Source of the DNA: Deltaproteobacteria bacterium
GTDB taxonomy: Bacteria; Myxococcota; XYA12-FULL-58-9; JAFGEK01
Direction: 5' to 3'
NCBI GenBank assembly: GCA_016931625.1
Contig: JAFGEK010000069.1
Coordinates: 1 to 55,426, forward strand
Length of the DNA stretch: 55,426 nucleotides
Made by a program: the position numbers and the translations under genes. The notes beneath the pieces are model-generated. The model saw only the letters and a list, made by a program, of their open reading frames with translations. It searched no databases and was not told the origin of the DNA. How positions within the stretch are numbered: the first letter of the stretch is position 1; every line of letters begins with the position of its first letter. This document shows positions 9,483 to 18,460 of this stretch, piece after piece.

Positions 9483-10136
9483 TCAGATGTTTTTATCTTC
9501 TGGTATACCAGCAGCATCTGGTGCATTTGCTTGTAAATAACGTTCACGTCTTCTAGCTTCTACGGCTGGATTATCTTCAATCTGATCATTAGCTTGAGTA
9601 TCAGGTTCTGCTTTTTGCGATGCAGAGATAGCTTGGTTTGCTGCATCCAAAGCTTTTTGAGCTTGAGCTCTTGCTTGCTCAGCGCGTCTAGCATCATCAG
9701 CTTGTGCTGCTGGCAGTTCACTTTGCAATTTAACATTTTCAGCCATCAGCTTGTCCATTTGCTGCATTTTGCTTTGAATTTCCATCTGAATGGAGGCTAT
9801 TTGCTGCTGAACAGCATTTAGTTGAGTATCGCAATTGCTTTGCCACTCCGCCAAGCGTTTTTTGAAATCTTCGTCGTCTTCTTTTTTGCCTTGAACTGGT
9901 TTCTCCGCTTCAAATTTTTCCTGAAGGGATTGTAGTTTTTCGGTTTCGGCTTGCAGTTTAGCAATTAACTCAGCAATGCCAGCACCAAGGCCATCGAGTT
10001 CAGCACAGTTTGCCTGCAGTTGTGCTTGAATGGACTCACTCATACTGCCACCTTTAGTGGCTGTCATAACTGCTGAGTTAGCGATTATATTTACGTTTAC
10101 GTTAATGTTGTTGCCACTTCCGCCAGTATAAGTCAT
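9483..10136 (-). CDS. Coiled-coil protein of the SycD-like chaperone operon
   Basis: A 217-residue protein that starts with a Gly/Asn-rich, probably unfolded segment (MTYTGGSGNNINVNVNI) and then is nearly all coiled coil to about residue 180, rich in Gln, Ala, Glu and Lys, followed by a polar tail. No export signal, no membrane segment, no recognisable family. A good CGGAG site precedes the ATG. The gap to the upstream 275-residue gene is only 49 bp. The size, unfolded start and coiled coil would suit a type III secreted component, an inference that rests on the chaperone gene at the head of the operon. Confidence 0.65.
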   Translation of the reverse strand: MTYTGGSGNNINVNVNIIANSAVMTATKGGSMSESIQAQLQANCAELDGLGAGIAELIAKLQAETEKLQSLQEKFEAEKPVQGKKEDDEDFKKRLAEWQSNCDTQLNAVQQQIASIQMEIQSKMQQMDKLMAENVKLQSELPAAQADDARRAEQARAQAQKALDAANQAISASQKAEPDTQANDQIEDNPAVEARRRERYLQANAPDAAGIPEDKNI

Positions 10137-10185
10137 GATAATTCTCCGTTATTCACAAAATTGAAACAATTAACTTTTTAACCAG

Positions 10186-11013
10186 CTAACGTTTAAAAAT
10201 AACCGTTCGCTGGAGGTTCAGCTCGCGATTTACCCCCTTACTCATCTTTTGCGCTTCCCCTACAGATTGGTTACTCTTTTCTGCAATTTTTTGTACGCCA
10301 CGTACCATATGGCGTTCATTAATCTTACCTTTGTCTACCTGTACCCACACTGACTCACCTGCTACAACTAAGCCATTAATCATGAGTTGGTGGCCTACTG
10401 GTAAATCTTCTGGAAGCTCGATTTCAAAGAGGTTTTTAATATTTTTACTAGGTTCATCGAGGTTAATGGGGTCACCGTTTCGCTGCTCAAGATATTCGAG
10501 TTTTTTAAGATTTTCTTCGGTTGGTAAATAAGATTTACCAAGGATCGTTTCTGCAAAAGAATTTTCTTCTGGTGAACGTATAGTTTCACGTAATTGAGCA
10601 CTAGCTAGTGCTAAATGCTTTTGGGCTTCATCAAGACCTTCAGAACTCCATTCAACATCATCGCCTTCATCTGGTATTGGTATAGGCGCATGACTATCAT
10701 CACCTATGTTGAAACCCTTAGTTTTTCGGCGACGGGTACGTACAAATCCGGCCTGTTGTACAAGGCGAACAGCGTCTTCAGTAGAAATTTTATTTAAATT
10801 ACGCTGTTGTTTTAGTTTAGCCTCTTCTTTTTCTGATAGGGTTTTAAGCGGACGGTTAACAATTTGAGCGGGTACTTGACCAGGAATTTGTTTATCAACT
10901 GGCCCCTGGATTGGTGGTGCTGTGTTTTGTGGGCCTTGCAGTTTGGGGGTTTCAGCAGGTGTTACGCGGGGCAGTGGTTGTGGTTGTCCTCCTGAGCGAA
11001 TTTGACCAGCCAT
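10186..11013 (-). CDS. Pro-rich N-terminus/unknown domain protein of the SycD-like chaperone operon
   Basis: A 275-residue protein with a Pro/Gln-rich disordered first 50 residues, a basic patch around residue 95 (RTRRRKTKGF), an acidic linker, and a more ordered C-terminal part containing LPVGHQLMINGLVVAGESVWVQV, which reads as short beta-strands. No signal peptide or membrane helix and no family recognised. Start supported by AAAGGAG upstream of the ATG. It is the first gene after the SycD-like chaperone. An N-terminal disordered region is what type III secretion signals look like, but such signals cannot be recognised reliably by eye. Confidence 0.65.
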   Translation of the reverse strand: MAGQIRSGGQPQPLPRVTPAETPKLQGPQNTAPPIQGPVDKQIPGQVPAQIVNRPLKTLSEKEEAKLKQQRNLNKISTEDAVRLVQQAGFVRTRRRKTKGFNIGDDSHAPIPIPDEGDDVEWSSEGLDEAQKHLALASAQLRETIRSPEENSFAETILGKSYLPTEENLKKLEYLEQRNGDPINLDEPSKNIKNLFEIELPEDLPVGHQLMINGLVVAGESVWVQVDKGKINERHMVRGVQKIAEKSNQSVGEAQKMSKGVNRELNLQRTVIFKR

Positions 11014-11099
11014 TGCACTACTCCTTTATTTAGGTATTCAAGGACACACCCTATATAGTCGTAACAAATTTTGTAGCAAGCTGACAACAAGATGCGGCA

Positions 11100-11585
11100 T
11101 TAGACTTCGATACCATGTACTTTTAAAATGGCTTTAGCTCGATTAACCCACTGAGCATAATAGCCTAAAGGAGCACCAATTTCGACAGCACGCATTAAAT
11201 CAGTAATGCCTTCTTTAAGATGGCCTGAAGAAATTTTTGATTCACCACGGTAGGTATAGCTGACTACGTCATTAAAATTAGTAGTAAGTGCCATATCATA
11301 AGCCACTATCGCTTCTTTATATTTTTTAAGTGCCTGATTAGCAGCACCAGCAGCACGCCAATAGCGACTAACAAAAGGTTTATACAGGGTTAAAACAGAA
11401 AAAATATTTAAAGCGGGCTGATATTTACCGTAATTATAAAGATAGTGCCCCATTAAAAAAATTACTTCTATTTCTTTTTCATCTAGCTGCATTAGTTCGG
11501 CGAGAGTTACTTCGCCGCGTAAAAATTTTTTTGCAATATATTCAACTAAACGAGCAAAAGTAACAACAACACTATCGTTTGCCAT
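11100..11585 (-). CDS. TPR protein resembling type III secretion class II chaperones (SycD/LcrH/IpgC)
   Basis: A 161-residue all-helical protein, close to the 160-170 residues usual for SycD/LcrH/IpgC chaperones, which keep translocator proteins soluble before type III secretion. Three TPR units are visible: GHYLYNYGKYQPALNIFSVL, then WRAAGAANQALKKYKEAIVA, then YRGESKISSGHLKEGITDLM. The order, spacing and the 'short Gly-Lys-Tyr-x-x-Ala-x-x-x-Phe, then aromatic-rich linker' pattern match the family well. I start it at the ATG of MANDSVVV; a TTG 13 codons upstream is possible but weaker. It heads a five-gene operon of coiled-coil proteins. It could instead be a generic TPR adaptor; no secretion apparatus gene lies in the window. 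Confidence 0.7.
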   Translation of the reverse strand: MANDSVVVTFARLVEYIAKKFLRGEVTLAELMQLDEKEIEVIFLMGHYLYNYGKYQPALNIFSVLTLYKPFVSRYWRAAGAANQALKKYKEAIVAYDMALTTNFNDVVSYTYRGESKISSGHLKEGITDLMRAVEIGAPLGYYAQWVNRAKAILKVHGIEV

Positions 11586-11706
11586 GATATTGATCGGGTA
11601 GCAGTCAAATATGCGTAATGTCAATATGTTCTAAAATGCTACTTAGGTGGTTCAACCACATCAGATTCATGGTTCGATTAGCTTAAGGGCTTATAACCAG
11701 GACTAA

Positions 11707-13059
11707 TCATTGCGAACGCTGGGAGAATTCTTTTAATTCGGTTTGTAATTCTAGTGCCTCACTATGATTAGGAACAATTTTAAGCACAGAATTAAGCCAT
11801 TTTAGTGCTGCTTGAGGATTTTGTTGGGCAGACAATTTAGCAATTTCAAAAGATAGATCTGCCATCGCGCGTTTATAACTGCCATCAATATGCTTAGGCG
11901 TGGTGCGGATAGCTTCTTTAAGCTCAGCTATTGCAGTGCTATTATCGCCGTTAGCAAGAGCCTGGTCTGCTTTAAATACGTGCTCACGTGCCTTTACCCA
12001 TGGAGCGCAAGCTGGGCATGCGCCGGGATGTTGTTTGAGTAAGTAATATCCGTCAATATATCCAGTTTCATATTTGGTGGTCATCAAGCATTCTTTAGGG
12101 TGGTCGTAAAAATCAGGAAGTCGAAAAATTGCATGACCTAATTCATGAGCAAGAATAAAAGCACCAATAACATTTAAACGCTCTTGATGAGATAATTTGT
12201 CTAAACCATCTTCTTTAAAGAATGGGATTTCAGTAAACATAGAGAAAGTTGAACTAAACATCGCACGCCCGCGCATAGCTCGGCGTGATGGCGATTGCAG
12301 TGCAGCACCTCCGACTTTACATTTTTGAAAAACCGTGTGCGGAAAAGGCTCAGAGCCAAGGTCATATAAAATAAAAGCATTGGTTAAGATTAAATCTGCC
12401 ACGTTCTGTTTGCGCATCGCACATATCCATCGTACATAAGAGCGCTCATCAGCGTGTTTTTCTGATAAAAGAGAAGCGCCATTAGCGAGTTTAAAATTTT
12501 TAAGCAGTGCTATTTTTTTGTCATGTTCAGCTTGTAATTTTTGCGCGATGATTTCGTATGAAGATAGTTCAGCTTGTACATTACTTGGAAAAAATGCTTT
12601 AAGCTCTTCAAGTTTCCAGTGGGATAAAAAATTAATGACATATTTTTGATCAATACTTTGTGCTGAGCGAATATTCGGTCGTACACGTAATGGCTCAAAA
12701 TTATTAACACAGGCATTGCCATCAGGTGCATAAGTATCAAGAAAGTTTTTTACATTGGTGTGGCCAACAATTTTAAATTTTAAATGAGCAAAGCTAAGTT
12801 TATCGGCTACAGTTTTTTGAGCTTCATGGAGAATAACCTGAGCGTCAGTATCACTAACTTCTTTAAATTCTGGGTCGTTTGCTATTAAGACTGTAAGTAA
12901 TAACTCGGGATTATTTACCGGAGTAATATTTTTAGAAGATTTATGGTTTGCAGCAGCAAAAGATGCCAATAGCGTAGGTATAAATGACAAAAAAAGGACT
13001 AAACCGGCTCGCCGTAAAATTTTAGCATAATGCCATTTGATAATAATTTTAACTTGCAT
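11707..13059 (-). CDS. Exported zinc metalloprotease (M6-like motif) with C-terminal TPRs
   Basis: A 450-residue protein with an N-terminal membrane/signal segment (about 18-36). The catalytic motif is HELGH at 305-309 followed by LPDFYD at 314-319 and a nearby CLM (M326) that could be the Met-turn. M6 peptidases (immune inhibitor A type) have HExGHxLGLPDxYD; here one extra residue separates the second His from LPD, so the third ligand may differ. Cysteines at 321-352 (ECLM, GACPAC) suggest disulfides. Residues 360-445 form two or three TPR-like repeats. Protease activity is likely, substrate unknown. It sits just upstream of the SycD-like operon and transcribes in the same direction. Confidence 0.72.
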   Translation of the reverse strand: MQVKIIIKWHYAKILRRAGLVLFLSFIPTLLASFAAANHKSSKNITPVNNPELLLTVLIANDPEFKEVSDTDAQVILHEAQKTVADKLSFAHLKFKIVGHTNVKNFLDTYAPDGNACVNNFEPLRVRPNIRSAQSIDQKYVINFLSHWKLEELKAFFPSNVQAELSSYEIIAQKLQAEHDKKIALLKNFKLANGASLLSEKHADERSYVRWICAMRKQNVADLILTNAFILYDLGSEPFPHTVFQKCKVGGAALQSPSRRAMRGRAMFSSTFSMFTEIPFFKEDGLDKLSHQERLNVIGAFILAHELGHAIFRLPDFYDHPKECLMTTKYETGYIDGYYLLKQHPGACPACAPWVKAREHVFKADQALANGDNSTAIAELKEAIRTTPKHIDGSYKRAMADLSFEIAKLSAQQNPQAALKWLNSVLKIVPNHSEALELQTELKEFSQRSQ

Positions 13060-13156
13060 GCAGTATGAGCCTTTGGTGATGCATTATGGCACATCCGGGC
13101 TTATAACTTTAATATTACCGCATGATTATTAGGTAGCTGCAATAAAAGATAATTTT

Positions 13157-14518
13157 TTATTTAAAGATACCCTTCATTTTGCAATATTGTTGTTCTAAGG
13201 CAAACCAATCAACTTCAGCCCCTAAGGTTGCAAGAATAGACATTAATCCCAGACGTACACGAAAGAGAAAGAGAAATTCGCCAGGAATAGTTAACTGCAT
13301 CAGGTTTTGTTTATTTTGTATTAGTTGGCGCATAGAATGAGTTTGTTCGAGGTCGATTTTTCGAATTCCAGGTTGCAGCATCGGACCAAATAAAGAGCGG
13401 GTTAAAGCGCGAGCGGCTTCAAAGTCATAGGTGCGATAATGTTTGACCATACCTAAAGCAACAAAGGCTTCGTTTAAAGCATCACGATCATCATTTTGTG
13501 TGGCTATGGTAAGCGCGGATAACTTAGCAACAAAAGACATATCAAATTCACGTATGCACCCATAATCAAGCATCGCAACCGTGCCGTCTTGACGAAATAA
13601 AAAATTACCAGGATGTGGGTCACAGTTATAAAGGCGATGCTGAAATAGAGTGTTGACGTAGTATTCAAATAAAGCTTGCCCAATAGAATTTCTTACTTTT
13701 GGTGATGGATTAGTAGCGACAAAATCGTTTAAGTAAAGCCCATCAATAAAAGTTGAGGTTAATACATTGCGGGCACAATAATTAATATGGACTTCTGGTA
13801 TAATAATGACTGGATGATTTTTATAAATAAAACCAAAACGTTGTTGCCCTCGAGCTTCGCAAAGATAATTGCATTCTTGTAAGAAACGAGTACGCGCCTC
13901 TTCAATAACATTATGCATTTTAGCATTACGATAAATTAGTGAAGCAAAACGAGTACCAACAGCGGCAGGTCCAAAATCAGCGGCGATGGCGCGTTCGATG
14001 TTTGGATATTGCACTTTAACCGCAACAATAGTGCCATTGTATAAACGAGCACGATGTACTTGACCTATAGAGGCGGCAGCTATTGGGGTTGTTTCTATTG
14101 AATCAAGAATTTCATCGGCATTATCAGGATTATCTGAGAGTGCTTTTTTAATGATAATTCGCGCTTGGGCACTACTCATTGGTTTGGCATGTGTTTGCAA
14201 AACTGAAAGCGCGGCTTTTAATTTAGGCGGCAATGCTACATCAGAGTAACTTAAGACCTGACCGACTTTCATGGCCACGCCTTTAAGTTCTGCAAGCGAA
14301 GTGACTAAAGCTATAATTGCTTCTTCATCAATTTCTTCTTGGTCATCATCGGTATTTATTACACGCTTGCGAGAATCATTAATAGCTACACCAGCTCGTA
14401 AGGCTGCAGAGGCTGTACGCCCAAGTCGGCCTAAAGTAGAAGTTGGCACTTCTTCGATTTCGTTATCAAGTAGCTGAGCTTTGAGCAGCGATATAAGAAG
14501 TTGGTTTTGCTCGTCCAT
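13157..14518 (-). CDS. ABC1/AarF/UbiB-family atypical kinase
   Basis: A 453-residue member of the ABC1/UbiB family, protein-kinase-like ATPases linked to ubiquinone or other isoprenoid-lipid metabolism. The hallmark KxGQ motif is at about 84-87 (MKVGQ), the Ala-rich nucleotide loop is AAASIGQVHRA, the Lys is in VAVKVQYP, and the catalytic and metal motifs are CDPHPGNF and MLDYGC. No UbiB-type C-terminal membrane anchor is obvious. No other quinone biosynthesis gene is nearby, so the exact role is open. Divergent from the HD-GYP gene with a 209-bp gap. Confidence 0.9.
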   Translation of the reverse strand: MDEQNQLLISLLKAQLLDNEIEEVPTSTLGRLGRTASAALRAGVAINDSRKRVINTDDDQEEIDEEAIIALVTSLAELKGVAMKVGQVLSYSDVALPPKLKAALSVLQTHAKPMSSAQARIIIKKALSDNPDNADEILDSIETTPIAAASIGQVHRARLYNGTIVAVKVQYPNIERAIAADFGPAAVGTRFASLIYRNAKMHNVIEEARTRFLQECNYLCEARGQQRFGFIYKNHPVIIIPEVHINYCARNVLTSTFIDGLYLNDFVATNPSPKVRNSIGQALFEYYVNTLFQHRLYNCDPHPGNFLFRQDGTVAMLDYGCIREFDMSFVAKLSALTIATQNDDRDALNEAFVALGMVKHYRTYDFEAARALTRSLFGPMLQPGIRKIDLEQTHSMRQLIQNKQNLMQLTIPGEFLFLFRVRLGLMSILATLGAEVDWFALEQQYCKMKGIFK

Positions 14519-14727
14519 CTAGTTCTTACCCAGGGTATTATCAACCCAGAATTAGCATTACATTTAATTAATCGCTAGTCACACATTGATTAAAATATTC
14601 TATAGCAATTCAAATTATACATGTTATTCTTTTAGGTGTGGGGTCATAATTGCCTTGTAATACTTAATTGCAAAATATGGAACGTTGATTGCAGGAATTA
14701 AAGAGAAAGCAGCATCGAGGAGGCGAT

Positions 14728-15828
14728 ATGACCTTAATTTCATCTGAAAGTATTCTTTTTATCGATGATGAACAACCTGTAAGAGTCGCTTTTGCCCGCA
14801 TAGTTAAATTTCATGGATTTAACATAGATCTAGCAGCAGATCACAATGAAGCGCGTGAACTGGTAAGCAAAAACTCATATGCAGTGATTGCTACAGATTA
14901 TCGTATGCCCGAGGTTGATGGATTGACATTAATCGAAGAGCTAAAACAACATCAGCCCAATGCGAGCTATATGCTGGTTTCAGGTGAATGTGATTTAACT
15001 TTGGCGATGCAGGCTGTAAATGAACACGGGGTTAGCTATATTGTTACTAAACCGTGGGATGCCGATGAGTTAAAGGTGTTATTAAATAAAGCAATAACCA
15101 CACATCAAGAAAAAGTTTTACAATCCAGAGTGCAACAGAGTGTAGTTGGTCAAAGTCGTTCGTTTGAAGAACAAAAGCGAAGATTGCAAGAGGCTTTATT
15201 ACGAAGTGAAACATTTCTTGCTGAAATATTACTAAATGCTCTTGATTTGCGACATCATGAAACTCGGGCACATTGTCGACGTGTTGCCACCTATTCACGT
15301 ATGTTAGCAGAGCAAATGGGTGTTGCTGGTTCAGCTTTGCAATCAATTTATCAAGGTTCGTTATTACATGATATTGGCAAAATTGGTGTGCCTGACAGCA
15401 TTTTACTTAAACCAGGCCCGCTTGACGCAGAAGAGTGGGCAATTATGCGACAGCATTCGTCTAATGGCGCCAAATTACTTGAAGGATTTGAGTCACTAGC
15501 TGGCGCAAGAGAAATTGTTTTGCAGCATCATGAACGATGGGATGGTACAGGATACCCGGGAGGTTTAGCAGGAAAGTCAATTTGTATTGGTGCGCGAATA
15601 TTTGCCGTTGCCGATGCTCTTGATGCGATGTTGTCGGAGCGTCCGTATCGCGAACCAATGAGTTTTGCTGCTGCTAAAAAACAACTCACGCTAAATAGTA
15701 ATAGCCAATTTGATGCTGATGCGGTCGCCGCGTTTTTAGCTATTTGCGAACAACAATGGCTTGAGGTACGTAAGCAATTTGTTGATGAACTATACAACTC
15801 AAAATCAAGCAGTAGCGAAGCTGCTTAA
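14728..15828 (+). CDS. Response regulator with HD-GYP cyclic-di-GMP phosphodiesterase domain
   Basis: A 366-residue two-domain protein: REC (about 1-125; acidic DDE early, acceptor Asp in IATDYRMPEVDG, Lys in TKPWD) and HD-GYP (about 165-350). The HD-GYP set is intact: HHETRAHCRRV, HDIGKIGVPD, the downstream HHERWDGTGYPGGL and ARIFAVADALDAM. It should hydrolyse c-di-GMP under control of phosphorylation. I choose the ATG at 14728, directly after GAGGAGGCGAT, rather than a TTG 13 codons upstream. Related signalling genes in the window are the GGDEF-EAL protein at 36289 and the PilZ protein at 46903. Confidence 0.93.
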   Translation: MTLISSESILFIDDEQPVRVAFARIVKFHGFNIDLAADHNEARELVSKNSYAVIATDYRMPEVDGLTLIEELKQHQPNASYMLVSGECDLTLAMQAVNEHGVSYIVTKPWDADELKVLLNKAITTHQEKVLQSRVQQSVVGQSRSFEEQKRRLQEALLRSETFLAEILLNALDLRHHETRAHCRRVATYSRMLAEQMGVAGSALQSIYQGSLLHDIGKIGVPDSILLKPGPLDAEEWAIMRQHSSNGAKLLEGFESLAGAREIVLQHHERWDGTGYPGGLAGKSICIGARIFAVADALDAMLSERPYREPMSFAAAKKQLTLNSNSQFDADAVAAFLAICEQQWLEVRKQFVDELYNSKSSSSEAA

Positions 15829-15904
15829 ATATTTTTATTCGCGCCTTCAGTTAATTTAGGATATAGGCTGTATTTAAAACTAAAAGCCAATCAAAGAGAA
15901 ATTG

Positions 15905-16846
15905 ATGTCACCATTGATATGTATTACTGGCGGCGCTGGATTTATTGGTTCTGCAGTAGCTGAAAGATTTATTGCAGCTAATTGGGAGGTTGCGGTTATT
16001 GATGATTTATCTTCAGGAAAACGCAAAAATGTACCGCAAAAAGCAAAATTTTTTCAACAAGATGTTTGTGATGCTGAAACTAAAAATTTAATTGTACAGC
16101 TACAACCCGAAGTTATTTGTCATCAAGCAGCTCAAATTGATGTACGTCGCTCTATGTATGACCCTGTACATGACTGCAAAATTAATTTATGTGGTCTTTT
16201 GAATATACTTGAAGGAGCGCGTTTAGCAAAAACGGTGCAGCATATAGTTTTTGCTTCTAGTGGTGGCGCAATTTATGGTGATACTGAGCAAATACCAACT
16301 CCCGAATCGCATCCAGCGTATCCAGTTTCTAATTATGGGGTAGCCAAGGCCGCCAGCGAATTATATCTTGGTGTTTATTATACTAATTACGGCATTTCTT
16401 ATACGGCTTTACGTTATGCTAATGTATATGGGCCACGCCAAGATCCCCATGGTGAAGCTGGAGTGGTAGCAATTTTTAGTGATAAGTTACTTGCTAATCA
16501 ACCATGTATTATTTATGGCGATGGTCGTCAAACTCGTGACTATGTTTTTGTAAAGGACGTTGCGCAGGCCAATTTTTTAGCCGTACAAAAGCAATACCTT
16601 GGTGCAGTCAATATTGGTACCGGTATTGAAACCGACGTGAATGAACTTTATGCAAACTTAACAGAAGTAGCAGGTGTAAGTTTAACCACAAAGTATGTTG
16701 ATGCGCGAGTTGGTGAGCAACGTCGCTCATGTATAGATACAAGTTTAGCTGCGCGTGTTTTAGGCTGGAGTTCGCAAGTTAGTTTAAAAACGGGTTTGGC
16801 AAAGACATACTCTTGGTTTAAACAAAAAAAAACAAATATTAATTAG
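15905..16846 (+). CDS. NAD-dependent sugar-nucleotide epimerase/dehydratase (GalE-like)
   Basis: A 313-residue extended short-chain dehydrogenase. The Rossmann motif GGAGFIG is at the N-terminus, the catalytic Ser region is ASSGGAIYGD, and the YxxxK pair is in NYGVAKAASE; YANVYGPRQDPHGEAGVVAIF and RDYVFVKDVAQA are typical of UDP-glucose/UDP-N-acetylglucosamine 4-epimerase-like enzymes. Exact sugar not predictable. Start set at the ATG at 15905 behind AAAGAGAA. Its last 8 bp overlap the convergent phosphatase-superfamily gene. Confidence 0.88.
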   Translation: MSPLICITGGAGFIGSAVAERFIAANWEVAVIDDLSSGKRKNVPQKAKFFQQDVCDAETKNLIVQLQPEVICHQAAQIDVRRSMYDPVHDCKINLCGLLNILEGARLAKTVQHIVFASSGGAIYGDTEQIPTPESHPAYPVSNYGVAKAASELYLGVYYTNYGISYTALRYANVYGPRQDPHGEAGVVAIFSDKLLANQPCIIYGDGRQTRDYVFVKDVAQANFLAVQKQYLGAVNIGTGIETDVNELYANLTEVAGVSLTTKYVDARVGEQRRSCIDTSLAARVLGWSSQVSLKTGLAKTYSWFKQKKTNIN

Positions 16847-18230
16847 GCTTTGAGAAGTAAGGATTGCGGCCATTCATTTGGTCAGCAGTTGGTTTTAGTG
16901 GAATTTTACGTGGCGGATAGCCTTGCGAGTATGGGCAGTCGTTTTGCGGGGTGCTTTCATAAGAAGGTATCGATTTAATTTGCTGCTTGGCTAAAAATGC
17001 TGGGGTAAATAGAGTTTTGGCAATTTTGCCACGCATGTCTTTGGCAGTCGGTAAGCCCAAATAAAATAAAACCGTAGGCGTAATGTCTAATATTGATACA
17101 TCATTTAAAATTTTTGCAGCATTTATCCCAGGGCCATTTGCTACGATAATACCTTGATCAAGATGCACTCCACCATAGGGTTCAGATTTAAATGGATGTG
17201 GTCGTTCAACATGGCCAAAGCCATGATCAGAGAGTAGCAACACTAATGTATCTGGGCCACGCACCGCGTCTAAAATACGTCCAATGCGAGCGTCGGTATC
17301 TATGTAGCATTGCTCAAAGGCACGACCAAAGCGCCGCTGCAATTCACTGATGTGCCAAGTGGGTAAACCTAAGTCTTTAAGACGTTGCTCAACATACCAT
17401 AATGGTTCTTTAAAAATCCAGAAGCGATGACCCATAGTATCGGTACATTGAAAATAAGCTAGTACAACCTCGGCTTTTGCTTGATCAACAAAATTTAGCG
17501 TCAGAGCTTCAACTGAACGCGCGCGCGCCAAGCTCCATTTAAAAGTATACATGTAACGTTTAAGGTAAGGTAATTGATAGATTGGTGAATGGTCTCTGGG
17601 CACGTCGGCAAAATAGGTAATTTCAGTGTCACTGATATCGCTTGCCTCAACGATCAGTTTAGTGGCTTGAGGTTCTAAACTACTTGGCTGCACAAAATTT
17701 TTAACATCGCGATAAAAAGAGCCTTTAATGGTGGTTTGGCGTTTGTCACCTAATAGTTCTTTTGGTGCAATCATGATCCCATGTTTTAACGGCTCGGCCG
17801 GCCAACTAATTACCCAACCTACCGTAAGTGAGCGGACACCATACTGATCAAGGATGTTCCATAACGCTTTAGATTTGCGATCATTACTAGTAACCACATG
17901 ACTAGTTTGGGTACGTACATTTGGAGGGTTAAAAGCAGTGTCGGTTTTATGATCCCAAATGCCATGTTGCCCAGGGAGTTTGCCGGTTACTGCCGATGTC
18001 CAAACTTGGGGGGTACGGGTAGGCCAATAAGATTCGAGATGACCACGAGTGCCTTCTTGCATAAGCTTGGCGATATTAGGGATCACGCCTTTTTGCGCAT
18101 ATGGTTCGACGATATTTAAAGAAGCGCCATCTATCCCAATAATTACCACTTTGGCGGGATATTTAGCTGCGGCTGATTGCACGAAAAAAATCACTAAAAG
18201 ATAAACTATAGCGAGATGAAAAACTCTCAC
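16839..18230 (-). CDS. Exported alkaline-phosphatase-superfamily phosphodiesterase
   Basis: A 463-residue protein with a signal peptide (about 1-22, cleaved near SAAA). Metal and nucleophile motifs of type I phosphodiesterase/nucleotide pyrophosphatase enzymes are present: IGIDGAS, the Thr in PTRTPQVWTS, SDHGFGH, and a late His in GVHLDQG. It probably hydrolyses phosphodiester or phosphonate bonds in the periplasm; the substrate is unknown. GTG start, strongly supported by AAAGGAG seven bases upstream. Convergent with and overlapping the epimerase gene. Confidence 0.85.
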   Translation of the reverse strand: MRVFHLAIVYLLVIFFVQSAAAKYPAKVVIIGIDGASLNIVEPYAQKGVIPNIAKLMQEGTRGHLESYWPTRTPQVWTSAVTGKLPGQHGIWDHKTDTAFNPPNVRTQTSHVVTSNDRKSKALWNILDQYGVRSLTVGWVISWPAEPLKHGIMIAPKELLGDKRQTTIKGSFYRDVKNFVQPSSLEPQATKLIVEASDISDTEITYFADVPRDHSPIYQLPYLKRYMYTFKWSLARARSVEALTLNFVDQAKAEVVLAYFQCTDTMGHRFWIFKEPLWYVEQRLKDLGLPTWHISELQRRFGRAFEQCYIDTDARIGRILDAVRGPDTLVLLLSDHGFGHVERPHPFKSEPYGGVHLDQGIIVANGPGINAAKILNDVSILDITPTVLFYLGLPTAKDMRGKIAKTLFTPAFLAKQQIKSIPSYESTPQNDCPYSQGYPPRKIPLKPTADQMNGRNPYFSKPN

Positions 18231-18460
18231 GATTGCTCCTTTTATTTACGAGAATATGCAGCACATAACATTGCTTATATGAATTTTTCAAATATTGGGT
18301 ACTTGATAACGTAAAGCCTTGACTTTATTTATTAGCGCACGTAGGCAGCAGCAAGCTTCTTTACCAATAACATCACCAGCTTTTGCGTGAGAGTTGCTGG
18401 CGGCTGCTGTGAATGATGGTACTGGCGCTTTATCAATTTTGTAGTAAGGGATTGTATTAA

